Shown here one piece after another: positions 1 to 6,929 of a stretch of DNA of 64,000 nt; position 1 is the stretch's first letter, and the number at the start of each line of letters is the position of its first letter. The stretch lies in NCBI RefSeq assembly GCF_030817275.1, contig NZ_JAUSZD010000002.1, positions 1,364,001 through 1,428,000 on the forward strand. Reading direction: 5' to 3'. The notes below the pieces were generated by a model. That model ran no database searches, was not told the origin of the DNA, and saw only the letters and a program-made list of their open reading frames with translations. Position numbers and translations under genes: made by a program. This stretch comes from Paenibacillus sp. V4I7 (lineage in GTDB: Bacteria; Bacillota; Bacilli; Paenibacillales; NBRC-103111).

Positions 1-140
1 TTTAGAATTGACATGCTAACTGAGCATATATTTAACCTCGCAGATTCCCCCTTGTGATTGGAGCCTTGCAAGCTAACGGATCAATTTAACTAAACGTCAA
101 ATAAATTGTACCGTTTTCGCGACGGGTTAACCAGAAAGTA

Positions 141-169
141 AAAAACTCACCTAAAGTTAGGTGAGTTTT
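141..169 (-). terminator. Rho-independent terminator after the YuzF-like pair
   Basis: An inverted repeat (CTCACCTAA / TTAGGTGAG at 146-154 and 157-165) is flanked by A and T runs, so it could end transcription on either strand. It overlaps the stop codon of the minus-strand gene ending at 157, which makes it the likely end of that two-gene operon. Confidence 0.7.
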
Positions 170-393
170 CTTTTAAGAGTTGTTCTGTTGTTGAGGGGGC
201 TTAACGATATAATCTCGCTAATTCTTATGGCTATAGGTCTCTGTCCTGAAATGATAACAAGGACGTCTTTGCCGACAATTCTTAAAACGCCGTCGAATTC
301 AGCTGAACCGGCTTCATCGACGGCGAGTGCGGTTGTGGAAATGAATACCCGTCTTCCTAATAATCTTCGTACTCTCTGCCGGAAAGTTAACAT
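157..393 (-). CDS. small YuzF/DUF2642-like protein
   Basis: A 78-residue protein with a short basic start (RRLLGRRVFISTT) and a beta-rich body ending in IRISEIISLSP. The pattern 'GRR-VxIxTT ... G-L-xxVGKD-xxxI ... IRIxEIxxL' resembles the small beta-barrel YuzF/DUF2642 proteins of spore formers, whose function is not established. A good ribosome binding site (AAGGAAAGGGG) sits before the ATG at 393. It lies about 27 bp downstream of a paralogue (421-669) on the same strand, so the two are probably co-transcribed and end at the hairpin 141-169. The family assignment rests on motif resemblance only; that it is a real gene is supported by the binding site and the paralogue. Confidence 0.65.
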   Translation of the reverse strand: MLTFRQRVRRLLGRRVFISTTALAVDEAGSAEFDGVLRIVGKDVLVIISGQRPIAIRISEIISLSPLNNRTTLKRKLT

Positions 394-420
394 CTAAAAA
401 CCCCTTTCCTTATCGTTTAC

Positions 421-669
421 CTAAGGTTTCCTCTTATTTCTTGTTCTCGGTCTCGGTGTGACCAAAGCAACGATCTCATCGTTTCTAATAATGATGCGTC
501 TTCTCTCATCCGTAATAAAACAAATGAAATCTTTTCCTGCTTCGCGAATCATACCTTGGAATCTTGCAGGTTCAGGGGTTCCGTTTAAGCCGCGGGGCGA
601 GCCTGTTGTAATAATGACAGCACGTCTACCAATAAACATCCTGGCGAAGTTTTTGAAAGTTAAATTCAC
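421..669 (-). CDS. small YuzF/DUF2642-like protein, paralogue of 157-393
   Basis: I take the GTG at 669 as the start, giving 82 residues, because a strong AAGGGGAG site lies just upstream. The longer open frame to 816 has no such site. The protein shares the plan of its neighbour: FIGRRAVIITT, then AGKDFICFITD, then IIIRNDEIVALV, with a basic Arg/Lys-rich tail (RPRTRNKRKP) the neighbour lacks. The two genes look like a tandem duplication and probably form one operon. The fold is likely a small SH3/LSM-like barrel, but the role is unknown. Confidence 0.65.
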   Translation of the reverse strand: MNLTFKNFARMFIGRRAVIITTGSPRGLNGTPEPARFQGMIREAGKDFICFITDERRRIIIRNDEIVALVTPRPRTRNKRKP

Positions 670-845
670 AAATAATCTCCCCTTCCTGAAGATAGCAGCA
701 ATGCTGGACGTGAAGGTTGATTTGAATATTTTCTTTCCGCTATCAGGTACTACAGAATATGTGAATAACGAAAAAAGGAAACGGTGGCTCCTATTTTTTA
801 TCGAGATTTGAAGCATTTCTTTGCCCTAGCGGCAATAAATTGGTT

Positions 846-1596
846 CAAGTCTCGTTTTTACGATGCCTTAGATGTGCAGCCTTCTCTAGCCCTGTAGTTC
901 CGCCAGCTCGTTTCATGTGCTTTCTCCAGCTTGCTATGACTTCTGCTGCTGTAGTCACTCCATGTTAAGTCTGTTGGACAGGGAACTCATAAAGTGTCGC
1001 CGTGGATCGTTTGCAGGTCCAATCCGAAAAAACTGATGTATATTCGGGGAAACGGATATCCAGCCAGCGAATGATTCGGTTCTGAAGCCGTATGCAATTC
1101 GCAACCCAAAACTTTCGATCGCTCATGATAACGCGCAACCTTTGAAAAGAATGCGATTGCTTCGTGTATTCAGAGTAATAACCCCGACTGACAACATCCG
1201 CGATGACAAGAGCGTCCTTCGGATCATTTTTGGAAGGAGAATTATCTCTATTCTCTTTGTTTCTCTTCGTCGTAACAGGGTTCACTAGAACAACGCTTAA
1301 CCTCTGTTCTACCAGCCAATTCGCTAGATTAAACCAATAGTGCCCCGTCGGTTCCATTCCAATTATTATGCTGTTCAAACGGTGTTTCTGCTGCAACTCA
1401 TTCATCCAACGTCCAAACCTTTCAAACCCTTTCTTGCTGTGGTAAACGTAAGATGTCGTTTAGAAAGAACGATTCCGCGAAAGTTCGTTGCCTGTGCAAC
1501 ATGTGCATCCTTCGCCATATCGATGCCAATTACTAAGTGAGATGGAGTAATTCGTTCTATCCGTAGATTTTGTTCATCTGATTGCTTAAACTTCAT
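846..1596 (-). pseudogene. IS110-family transposase remnant, frameshifted and truncated
   Basis: Reading leftward from an ATG at 1596 with a GGAGG site, the frame opens with the IS110 RuvC-like start 'VIGIDMAKDAHVAQATNF'. It shifts frame around 1405-1450 and continues with IIGMEPTGHYWFNLANWL and the conserved NPxxTKRxKE / SKNDPKDALVIADV block. A second shift near 965 leads to a further recognisable stretch (WRKHMKRAGG, then LEKAAHLRHR) ending about 846. The C-terminal transposase_20 region is missing, so the element is dead. The first shift looks like loss of one base in the TTTACCACAGCAAG stretch. Element ends could not be placed. Confidence 0.8.
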
Positions 1597-1683
1597 AATA
1601 AGAGCGCCTCCTTGATGGTGTTGGGTTTCAAACCCGTGGACAAACCCTTCATACCGAGGCGCTCCTTTTTTGACAAAGACCAT

Positions 1684-1935
1684 TTTTTAGGTCCTACAGG
1701 AAGGTTCAACAGGCTGCCGACTACCAACTGCCTGGGCCGATTAACTGAAGAGGATATTTTAGAAAATAAATGGCTTTTGGAACGATGGGGATATAAGGAC
1801 AATAACAAACTCTAGTCTTTTTAGTATAGGTGTGTTTAATCCAAGCGATGATGAAATGGTAACGTTCTTAACGGAATATTGGAGTGTTACAATTTACCAG
1901 TAGCACAACTACGTTTAATTTGTGAGCGTACTAAA
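1684..1935. other. gene-free stretch with a possible coding scrap
   Basis: No gene is supported between the IS110 remnant and the repeat at 1936. A short plus-strand open frame (about 1735-1815) ends in residues that look protein-like (RLTEEDILENKWLLERWGY), but it has no start or binding site of its own. It could be the tail of a lost gene. Nothing else is recognisable. Confidence 0.3.
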
Positions 1936-2001
1936 CTAACGGAGAACGTTAGTTCATATTAAATACACAACGAGGCTGCCACGGAAACGATCGACGGCCT
2001 C
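1936..2001 (+). repeat. dispersed intergenic hairpin repeat, copy R1
   Basis: The head CTAACGGAGAACGTTAG is itself a small palindrome. About 20 bp later comes an imperfect GC-rich hairpin (GAGGCTGCC ... GGCCTC, 1972-2001). This head-spacer-hairpin layout recurs at 4530, 10059, 11240, 16849, 20172, 22029 and 25891. Confidence 0.7.
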
Positions 2002-2059
2002 ATTGAACTTGCTCAATTGCCCCACTCATACGTTTGGTGCGATTTACCTGGCTGCCGTT

Positions 2060-2569
2060 TTAATGATCAATCGCATAGTGCAATTGAACGACGCCGCTGC
2101 CGAGTGATTTGAAGTTCAACAATTCCACTTCTTTGTATTGGTACTTCTCCGTGTCAATCAATAGATTGAGCCCCTTCCCTTCCAGTACCGGCGCGATATT
2201 GAATATGAGCTCGTCAACAAGCCCTTGACCCAGAAAAGCATTGTGAAGATCCGCTCCCCCCGAGATGAGGGCGGTTTGATAGCCTTTATCCTGCAGGTAG
2301 CTCAAGGCTTCGAGCGGCGAGCCGACAACCGTCACACCGGGAATTTCTTTCACACTTGCCGATACGACGACGATATCCATGCCGGTAAAAGCACCCCCGC
2401 CTCCGCTCGCCAACATCCCTTCAAACGTACGTCTTCCGACAATGAAATTACCAGCTGCTTGAACTTGTGCCGCAAAATCGCAGAGTGCTTCCTTTTTTGG
2501 GGGATTATTCGGACTCGATTGCGCGTAGTTGCCATTGCCTGTTAGTGTTGCCCATAGAATTGTTTTCAT
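2060..2569 (-). CDS. RibD C-terminal/dihydrofolate-reductase-like protein
   Basis: A 169-residue protein of the RibD_C/DHFR-like reductase family (YyaP/YwjB-type in Bacillus), expected to be a soluble NADPH-binding reductase of unknown substrate. Visible family marks are the start KTILWATLTGNGNYA, the nucleotide-binding stretch FIVGRRTFEGM, VVVSAS, ALISGGADL and the C-terminal beta hairpin. The ATG at 2569 has an AGGAGG site. It is 51 bp downstream of a hydrolase gene on the same strand and probably shares its transcript. It is unlikely to be true FolA, whose active-site signature is not seen. Confidence 0.85.
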   Translation of the reverse strand: MKTILWATLTGNGNYAQSSPNNPPKKEALCDFAAQVQAAGNFIVGRRTFEGMLASGGGGAFTGMDIVVVSASVKEIPGVTVVGSPLEALSYLQDKGYQTALISGGADLHNAFLGQGLVDELIFNIAPVLEGKGLNLLIDTEKYQYKEVELLNFKSLGSGVVQLHYAIDH

Positions 2570-2620
2570 TGGATAGCCTCCTAATAGTCGATGAAAATAA
2601 AACGGTGATTATCGTTCAGC

Positions 2621-3511
2621 CTAGCTTTCTTGATGCTGCGATGTCCGTTCAAGGACTCTGCGGATGGAAGCGACCACCCGGTCGGGCCGATCTTCCTGCA
2701 CGTAGTGGGAGGCATCGTCTAACGACTCGGTTTCGTTCAATTTCAAATAACCTTGCCATTTAGCCATCTCTTCGGGTGGAAAGCCCGCGCTATCCTTCAT
2801 CCCCCACAGAATCTGTGCTGGCAAATTGGATAGAACCGGCAGTTTCGCCTCGATTTCCGCGAGCCACGGACGCGCTTTTCGGATCTGCCTTGGGAATACC
2901 CATGTCGGTTTCCGGGATTTTGGGGTTGGGAATGGATCGGTGTAGGCTTTTCTCAAGATATCCGTGATTTTCTCGGAATGATAGATCCCATGCGGGACAA
3001 TCTTCTTGGCGAAGAAGTTTCGCCTTATTTGCAGCCAATATCCGAAGGGCCATCCGCCCATGGCAAACGAGAATAGCTTCATCGCAGGGAGCGTGGCCGG
3101 CCATGCCCAGGTATTCATCACGACAATTCCGCGCAGGTTCTCACGGTGCCTTACTGCGTAGTTGAATCCGATCGGGCCTCCCCAATCTTGGACTACTAGT
3201 ACGAATTCCTTGAGATTCAGTCGCCAGATGAATTCGGTGACAGCCTCAGAATGCTCCTTCGGCGTATAGCCATAATCGGAAGGAGCTCGTGACATTCCGA
3301 GTCCCGGGTAATCCAATGCAATCAAGCGGCATTCGCCGCTCAATTCTTTGATGACGTTCCGGTAAAGATACGACCAGGTGGGGTTTCCGTGTAGGAGAAG
3401 AATAACAGGCCCATGCCCCTCGTCAACGTAATGAATCATGCCATCGCGATAAGGCATCCAGTGGTCCTTGAACGGATACTCCGATGCATCTACATCAAAC
3501 GGTCTTTGCAT
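2621..3511 (-). CDS. haloalkane-dehalogenase-like alpha/beta hydrolase
   Basis: A 296-residue cytoplasmic alpha/beta hydrolase. The oxyanion-hole motif HGNPTWSYL, the nucleophile elbow VVQDWGGPIGF (Asp as nucleophile) and the C-terminal DDASHYVQED (catalytic His) match haloalkane dehalogenases and related epoxide hydrolases (DhaA/DhmA type). The Asp nucleophile excludes an ordinary serine esterase. Whether it dehalogenates cannot be told without the halide-stabilising residues; a Trp follows the nucleophile, as in true dehalogenases. It is divergent from a broken HxlR regulator at 3777, which may once have controlled it. Confidence 0.85.
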   Translation of the reverse strand: MQRPFDVDASEYPFKDHWMPYRDGMIHYVDEGHGPVILLLHGNPTWSYLYRNVIKELSGECRLIALDYPGLGMSRAPSDYGYTPKEHSEAVTEFIWRLNLKEFVLVVQDWGGPIGFNYAVRHRENLRGIVVMNTWAWPATLPAMKLFSFAMGGWPFGYWLQIRRNFFAKKIVPHGIYHSEKITDILRKAYTDPFPTPKSRKPTWVFPRQIRKARPWLAEIEAKLPVLSNLPAQILWGMKDSAGFPPEEMAKWQGYLKLNETESLDDASHYVQEDRPDRVVASIRRVLERTSQHQES

Positions 3512-3696
3512 TTATGCCTCCAATCTGCCAATTGTTTTAAGCAGCGTTTAAATCGTACGGAATATTTATTTGAATATTCAGACTATTAATGTGATTCAAA
3601 GTCCTGTTAATATCGATTGAGCGCTCCGGTTGCGCGCACCACTCAGGGGTTGATATCGATATGAAGTAGAATTTTGTGTTTCGTCTCTTAATAAGA

Positions 3697-3740
3697 CTAC
3701 AATACAGTGGTATATTTGAAAAGTAGTTACAATAAAGTGC
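3697..3740 (+). promoter_or_regulatory. 30-bp-spaced direct repeat in the hydrolase/HxlR divergent region
   Basis: CTACAATACAGTGG (3697-3710) and TTACAATAAAGTGC (3727-3740) are near-identical and exactly 30 bp apart, roughly three helical turns, just upstream of the HxlR start at 3777. This arrangement suits binding of a regulator to the same face of the DNA. Assignment to HxlR is an inference from position. Confidence 0.45.
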
Positions 3741-3776
3741 AATAGTTTCAAAAAATGAACTATGGAGGAAACGTCA

Positions 3777-4119
3777 ATGTTGGATCGCTCTTGTATCGAA
3801 GCCATTGATCCTTTGCTGGAAATCTTGGATGGTAAGTGGACCCTCCCTCTTCTGTTAGAGTTGTTTGTCGGCACCAAGCGATTTGGTGAGCTGCGGCGAA
3901 AGCTACACCCGATTAGCCCGAAGACGTTAACGGATCGACTGCGGTGTGCTGGAGGAGAAGGGGATTATAACGCGTACGCAGTACCCCGGTGTGCCCCTGC
4001 ACGTCGAATATGAGCTAACTGAGCGAGGGTGGAATCTGCAGCCTATTTTTGCGGCAATGTGGGCATGGGTTCAAGAAAATGGCTTAAGTGCCGAGCATGG
4101 GGCGGAAGAGATGGCATAG
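3777..4119 (+). pseudogene. HxlR-family regulator, frameshifted
   Basis: The ATG at 3777 follows a GGAGG site by 8 bp. The first frame gives a clear HxlR winged-helix start (LLEILDGKWTLPLLLELF, then GTKRFGELRRKL and SPKTLTDRLR). One extra base in CTGCGGTGTGCTGG near 3943 throws it out of frame. Dropping one T restores the family consensus (VLEEKGIITRTQYP, then VEYELTERG) through to the stop at 4119, about 114 residues, a normal family length. It is either a recent pseudogene or a base-calling error. Confidence 0.8.
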
Positions 4120-4245
4120 ATGTGAATGTAACAGAAGCACGGGAGCGCAGACGGTTGGGAGTGGACCTAATGATTGACACGATAGCTTCCCTCATCTCGA
4201 AAATGCGGTAGGCTCTTTTTTTAAGTTTTTAGGAGGGGATTGTTT

Positions 4246-4533
4246 ATGGAGAAAGAGGTAGCTAAAGAAGTATTGACTGTATTCGAACGATTATCTGATG
4301 ATGATAAAAATTCAATATCAATCGGACTTAAAACGTATTACGGTAAACAAATAAAGTTTTCAATGGATGAATTATCCAAAATGGATCAAGAGGAATTAGA
4401 AACAATTAAATCAATTATAGTTGGAATAATAATTACCAAAGAGAATGCACCAGATATTCTAATGGTCCATGTGAGATTAAAAGATAATAATTTGCCTTCT
4501 AAGATATCATTCGGAAAACAACGATTAAACTAA
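4246..4533 (+). CDS. hypothetical small acidic protein
   Basis: A 95-residue protein I do not recognise. The ATG at 4246 is chosen over an upstream TTG because AGGAGGGG lies 7 bp before it. The sequence is rich in Lys, Asp and Glu (VFERLSDDDKNSISIGLKTYYG, then MDELSKMDQEELETIK) and looks helical and soluble, without membrane segments. It is more AT-rich than the neighbouring HxlR remnant, which suggests separate origin. Its stop overlaps repeat copy R2. Confidence 0.6.
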   Translation: MEKEVAKEVLTVFERLSDDDKNSISIGLKTYYGKQIKFSMDELSKMDQEELETIKSIIVGIIITKENAPDILMVHVRLKDNNLPSKISFGKQRLN

Positions 4534-4595
4534 CGAAGAACGATAGCTCCAGAATAATATACCCTCTAGGCTGCCGGTGAATCGCTCGTAGCCTA
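4530..4595 (+). repeat. dispersed intergenic hairpin repeat, copy R2
   Basis: The head CTAACGAAGAACGATAG starts at 4530, right at the stop codon of the preceding gene. An imperfect hairpin (TAGGCTGCCG ... TAGCCTA) follows at about 4567-4595. It abuts the IS6 transposase remnant. Confidence 0.7.
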
Positions 4596-4597
4596 TT

Positions 4598-4873
4598 CCT
4601 TTAATGTGCAGGTTAGTTTGGTGGCTGTCTTGAATAGATGAAGAGGACAAAGCCTTTGTAAAGAAGTGCTTAGCTGCCTGCATATCCCGATTTTCAGATA
4701 ACATGAAATCAATGGTTTCCCCATAGAATCAACTGCCCGGTATAGATACCTCCACTGACCTTTGACTTTGACGTAGGTTTCGTCAGTCCTCCAAGAATCG
4801 TTCTTAAACTATATTTCAAATACCATCTCACCGTTAGTAAAATAATCACCGTTGTGCATGTCTGGAACAAAAG
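4598..4873 (-). pseudogene. IS6-family transposase remnant with internal deletion
   Basis: Reading leftward, the frame gives IILLTVRWYLKYSL, the IS6/IS26 N-terminal helix. It then jumps to the catalytic stretch WRTDETYVKVKGQWRYLYRA, whose DDE aspartate precedes ETYVKVKG. After a frame change it continues into DFMLSENRDMQAAKHFF. The part between the N-terminal helix and the DDE core is gone and at least one frameshift is present. No terminal repeats were found. Confidence 0.75.
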
Positions 4874-4974
4874 CCTGCTTTCAAGTGTCAATATATCTGA
4901 AAGGGTTATTTCGTGGACGATGTTAGGAATCCGTATCCCCACCTAATTTGGCCGAGAAGGAGGTGAGAAACAGC

Positions 4975-6441
4975 ATGTTTACAAAGGATTTAGGAACAAA
5001 AGGAATGATCTGGTTTGGGAGTTTGTGCATCGTATTCGTTCTGGCGTTCTTCCAGCAGATTGTGTATCCCCACATAGCGGAGGCCGTTCTATTGGAGTCG
5101 CTGAAGAACCTAACAGGGGACCCAGCCTACTCAACCAAGCATGCTGGTGAAGACTCCGGATCTGAGAATTTTCTGAAAGCGGTTTCTGGACAAAAAAATT
5201 CGATGTCAGTGGTATCAAACCTTCCCGTTTTATCCAACGTTTTGCCAGACAACGGAAAGACGGATCCATCTTCCACCAACCAGGCGAAAGATTCGCGCGA
5301 GTCTTTGCCAGCTGTTTCGACTCCGTCTGCGGAGAAAACCTCCGGACACGTTATGCTTCCGCTTCCCGATCTGCAGGTGAAAACTCCTTCTATTTCAGTT
5401 GAAACGCCATTGGTTAATGTGGACGTTTCATTAGCGAAGGCGGAAGTATCCACTGATCGGATACCGTTGGCGTCGGTTAACTTGCCTGCAACAAAAGTGG
5501 ACACGCCAATCGTGCAAGTTAAGACGCCAGCGGTTCAGGCTGAAGTTCTGACGCCGGTACCAGCACCCCAAGTCAAGGTAGTTACCCCGGCCGTTCAAGT
5601 GAAAACGCCTGTGACGGATATCCTAGTACCGAGCACGAGCCAGACGAATTTCCCTCAGATCGAGGGAAGAAAGGCTGACGTAGGAAAGAAAGAACCCCTT
5701 ACTAAAACAGACGGAGCCCAGAATCTGCCTTTCAATACGAGTGGGAATGAAAGTCCTATAACTAGACCGTTTCCAGTGAACGGTAGCGTATCCGGTGCAC
5801 CGGTCAAGTTAGCTCCGGCAGCGGATCAGTGGAAAGACGGCTCGGGAAGCAAATCATCTCCGAGTTCCACGACCAGAGCTCCTGAACCATTTGAAGCAAC
5901 GCCGATTCGTACGGATCCCGCGAGTACTTGGTTTTCCGCCCCGTTGACTCTTTATACAGGAAATGGTTCAAATGGCGGGGGCTCATCATTCGTTACTGGA
6001 TGCAGTGCGTTCTTTGTAAGTCTAGGTTTTCTTTTTCCTGATATTCTTCTACCTCCGCCGAAAATAAAGAACCAAAATTATGAACACTCCCGGCCTTGTG
6101 GTGTGAATCAATGGTCGAAGCCGCCACCAGCTCAACCGCCTCGGTATACCTTCTTCTCAGTCGTCGTTAAACAAGATGAGAAGGAGTGCAAATCATATGA
6201 AAAATATAAATCCATTGGAAAGATTCCTTTGAAGCGGCAGCAATCAAAAGCGCTACATGAACAAGCTGTGGACAACCTTTCAACAATCGATCAGGCCATT
6301 TACGAAAAACGGCAACAATTAAATAAGTATGCTAGAACATATGGTCTTTCAGACCCTAGATGTCTTCATTGTTCGATGGAACTCGATGAATTAATTAATG
6401 CTTTTAATAAGATGAATAAACAATTGATTAAAACTTTGTAG
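4975..6441 (+). CDS. membrane-anchored protein with C-terminal Spo0E-like phosphatase domain
   Basis: The ATG at 4975 is preferred to the TTG at 4948 because a perfect AAGGAGGTGA lies 8 bp upstream; this gives 488 residues. In order: a transmembrane helix (about 10-32); a long polar, probably extracellular part; a Val/Thr/Pro repeat (about 132-216) with many 'VKTP', 'VETP' and 'VDTP' units; Ser/Pro-rich linkers; a second hydrophobic stretch (about 339-362, AFFVSLGFLF); then a charged C-terminal part. Residues about 440-485 match the Spo0E family: KRQQLNKYARTYGLSDPR followed by SMELDELIN, where the family has S-x-E-L-D. Two membrane passes would place this domain in the cytoplasm, where Spo0E proteins dephosphorylate Spo0A~P. 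Spo0E proteins are normally free proteins of 50-90 residues. A deletion fusion of two old genes remains possible. Confidence 0.6.
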   Translation: MFTKDLGTKGMIWFGSLCIVFVLAFFQQIVYPHIAEAVLLESLKNLTGDPAYSTKHAGEDSGSENFLKAVSGQKNSMSVVSNLPVLSNVLPDNGKTDPSSTNQAKDSRESLPAVSTPSAEKTSGHVMLPLPDLQVKTPSISVETPLVNVDVSLAKAEVSTDRIPLASVNLPATKVDTPIVQVKTPAVQAEVLTPVPAPQVKVVTPAVQVKTPVTDILVPSTSQTNFPQIEGRKADVGKKEPLTKTDGAQNLPFNTSGNESPITRPFPVNGSVSGAPVKLAPAADQWKDGSGSKSSPSSTTRAPEPFEATPIRTDPASTWFSAPLTLYTGNGSNGGGSSFVTGCSAFFVSLGFLFPDILLPPPKIKNQNYEHSRPCGVNQWSKPPPAQPPRYTFFSVVVKQDEKECKSYEKYKSIGKIPLKRQQSKALHEQAVDNLSTIDQAIYEKRQQLNKYARTYGLSDPRCLHCSMELDELINAFNKMNKQLIKTL

Positions 6442-6479
6442 GACTCATTATGTCAAAAGAAAACTGAACCATTTAAAAT

Positions 6480-6504
6480 GCCGGCTCAAGTTGTCGGCTT
6501 TTTT
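6480..6504 (+). terminator. terminator of the Spo0E-like gene
   Basis: GCCGGC (6480-6485) pairs with GTCGGC (6493-6498), with one G-T wobble, and is followed by six T. It lies about 40 bp after the stop codon at 6441. Confidence 0.7.
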
Positions 6505-6833
6505 CTGTTTAATAGTAGGCTATAGAAATTTAATTTAAAGAAAAGCTTGCTCAAGAGTAGGATTTACTTTTCCAATCGAAATCATATTTTTATCGACGTT
6601 TTACTCTTCATATCAAAAAAAGAGAAATACAGTCAAAAATGTGCTAAATCTTTAAAAACCTTGATTCAAAAAGGTATCACTTATAAAAAAATGTTCTATA
6701 GACGGAGTTGTTCATCAGGTAATACAGTTAACTCATTGGCCGGGTTTTCGTAGGAGTAAACGGTATGAACGTGGTCATTTTATTTACTACTTTTAGCGAA
6801 GGGGGATGGTTAACCGACGGATTCCGTATATGG
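6505..6833. other. gene-free AT-rich stretch
   Basis: About 330 bp without a supportable gene. A 68-codon open frame at 6547-6753 lacks a binding site and has low-complexity Lys/Ser composition. The right end leads into the promoter of the lyase gene. Confidence 0.4.
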
Positions 6834-6868
6834 TTGACTTTTTTTATCTTAATTTGCAAACGCTTGCA
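6834..6868 (+). promoter_or_regulatory. promoter -35 and LacI-type operator of the rhamnogalacturonan lyase
   Basis: A -35-like TTGACT (6834-6839) is followed about 16 bp later by TGCAAACGCTTGCA (6855-6868). This is a near-perfect palindrome with the central CG typical of LacI/GalR-family operators, and it covers the expected -10 position. Repression by a LacI-type sugar regulator is inferred. The regulator is not adjacent. Confidence 0.6.
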
Positions 6869-6929
6869 TTCTTGAGAATTGCCCGGAGTAATTAGATTAT
6901 CCTTTCGTATCGTAAACAGAAGGAGTGAA

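Noticed and set aside
1-140. Gene or promoter at the left edge
   Set aside because: A TTGACA at 8-13 lacks a good -10 at the right distance and no open frame follows, so nothing is claimed.
1402-1405. Programmed frameshift in the IS110 transposase through the ATGA overlap
   Set aside because: The family does not use frameshifting, and the gene carries a second frameshift and lacks its C-terminal domain, so decay is the simpler reading.
4029-4211. A 60-codon open frame overlapping the HxlR remnant
   Set aside because: It is an alternative frame of the HxlR 3' half; the frame that matches the family is a different one.
6547-6753. A 68-codon open frame before the lyase gene
   Set aside because: No binding site and low-complexity Lys/Ser composition in an AT-rich gap.
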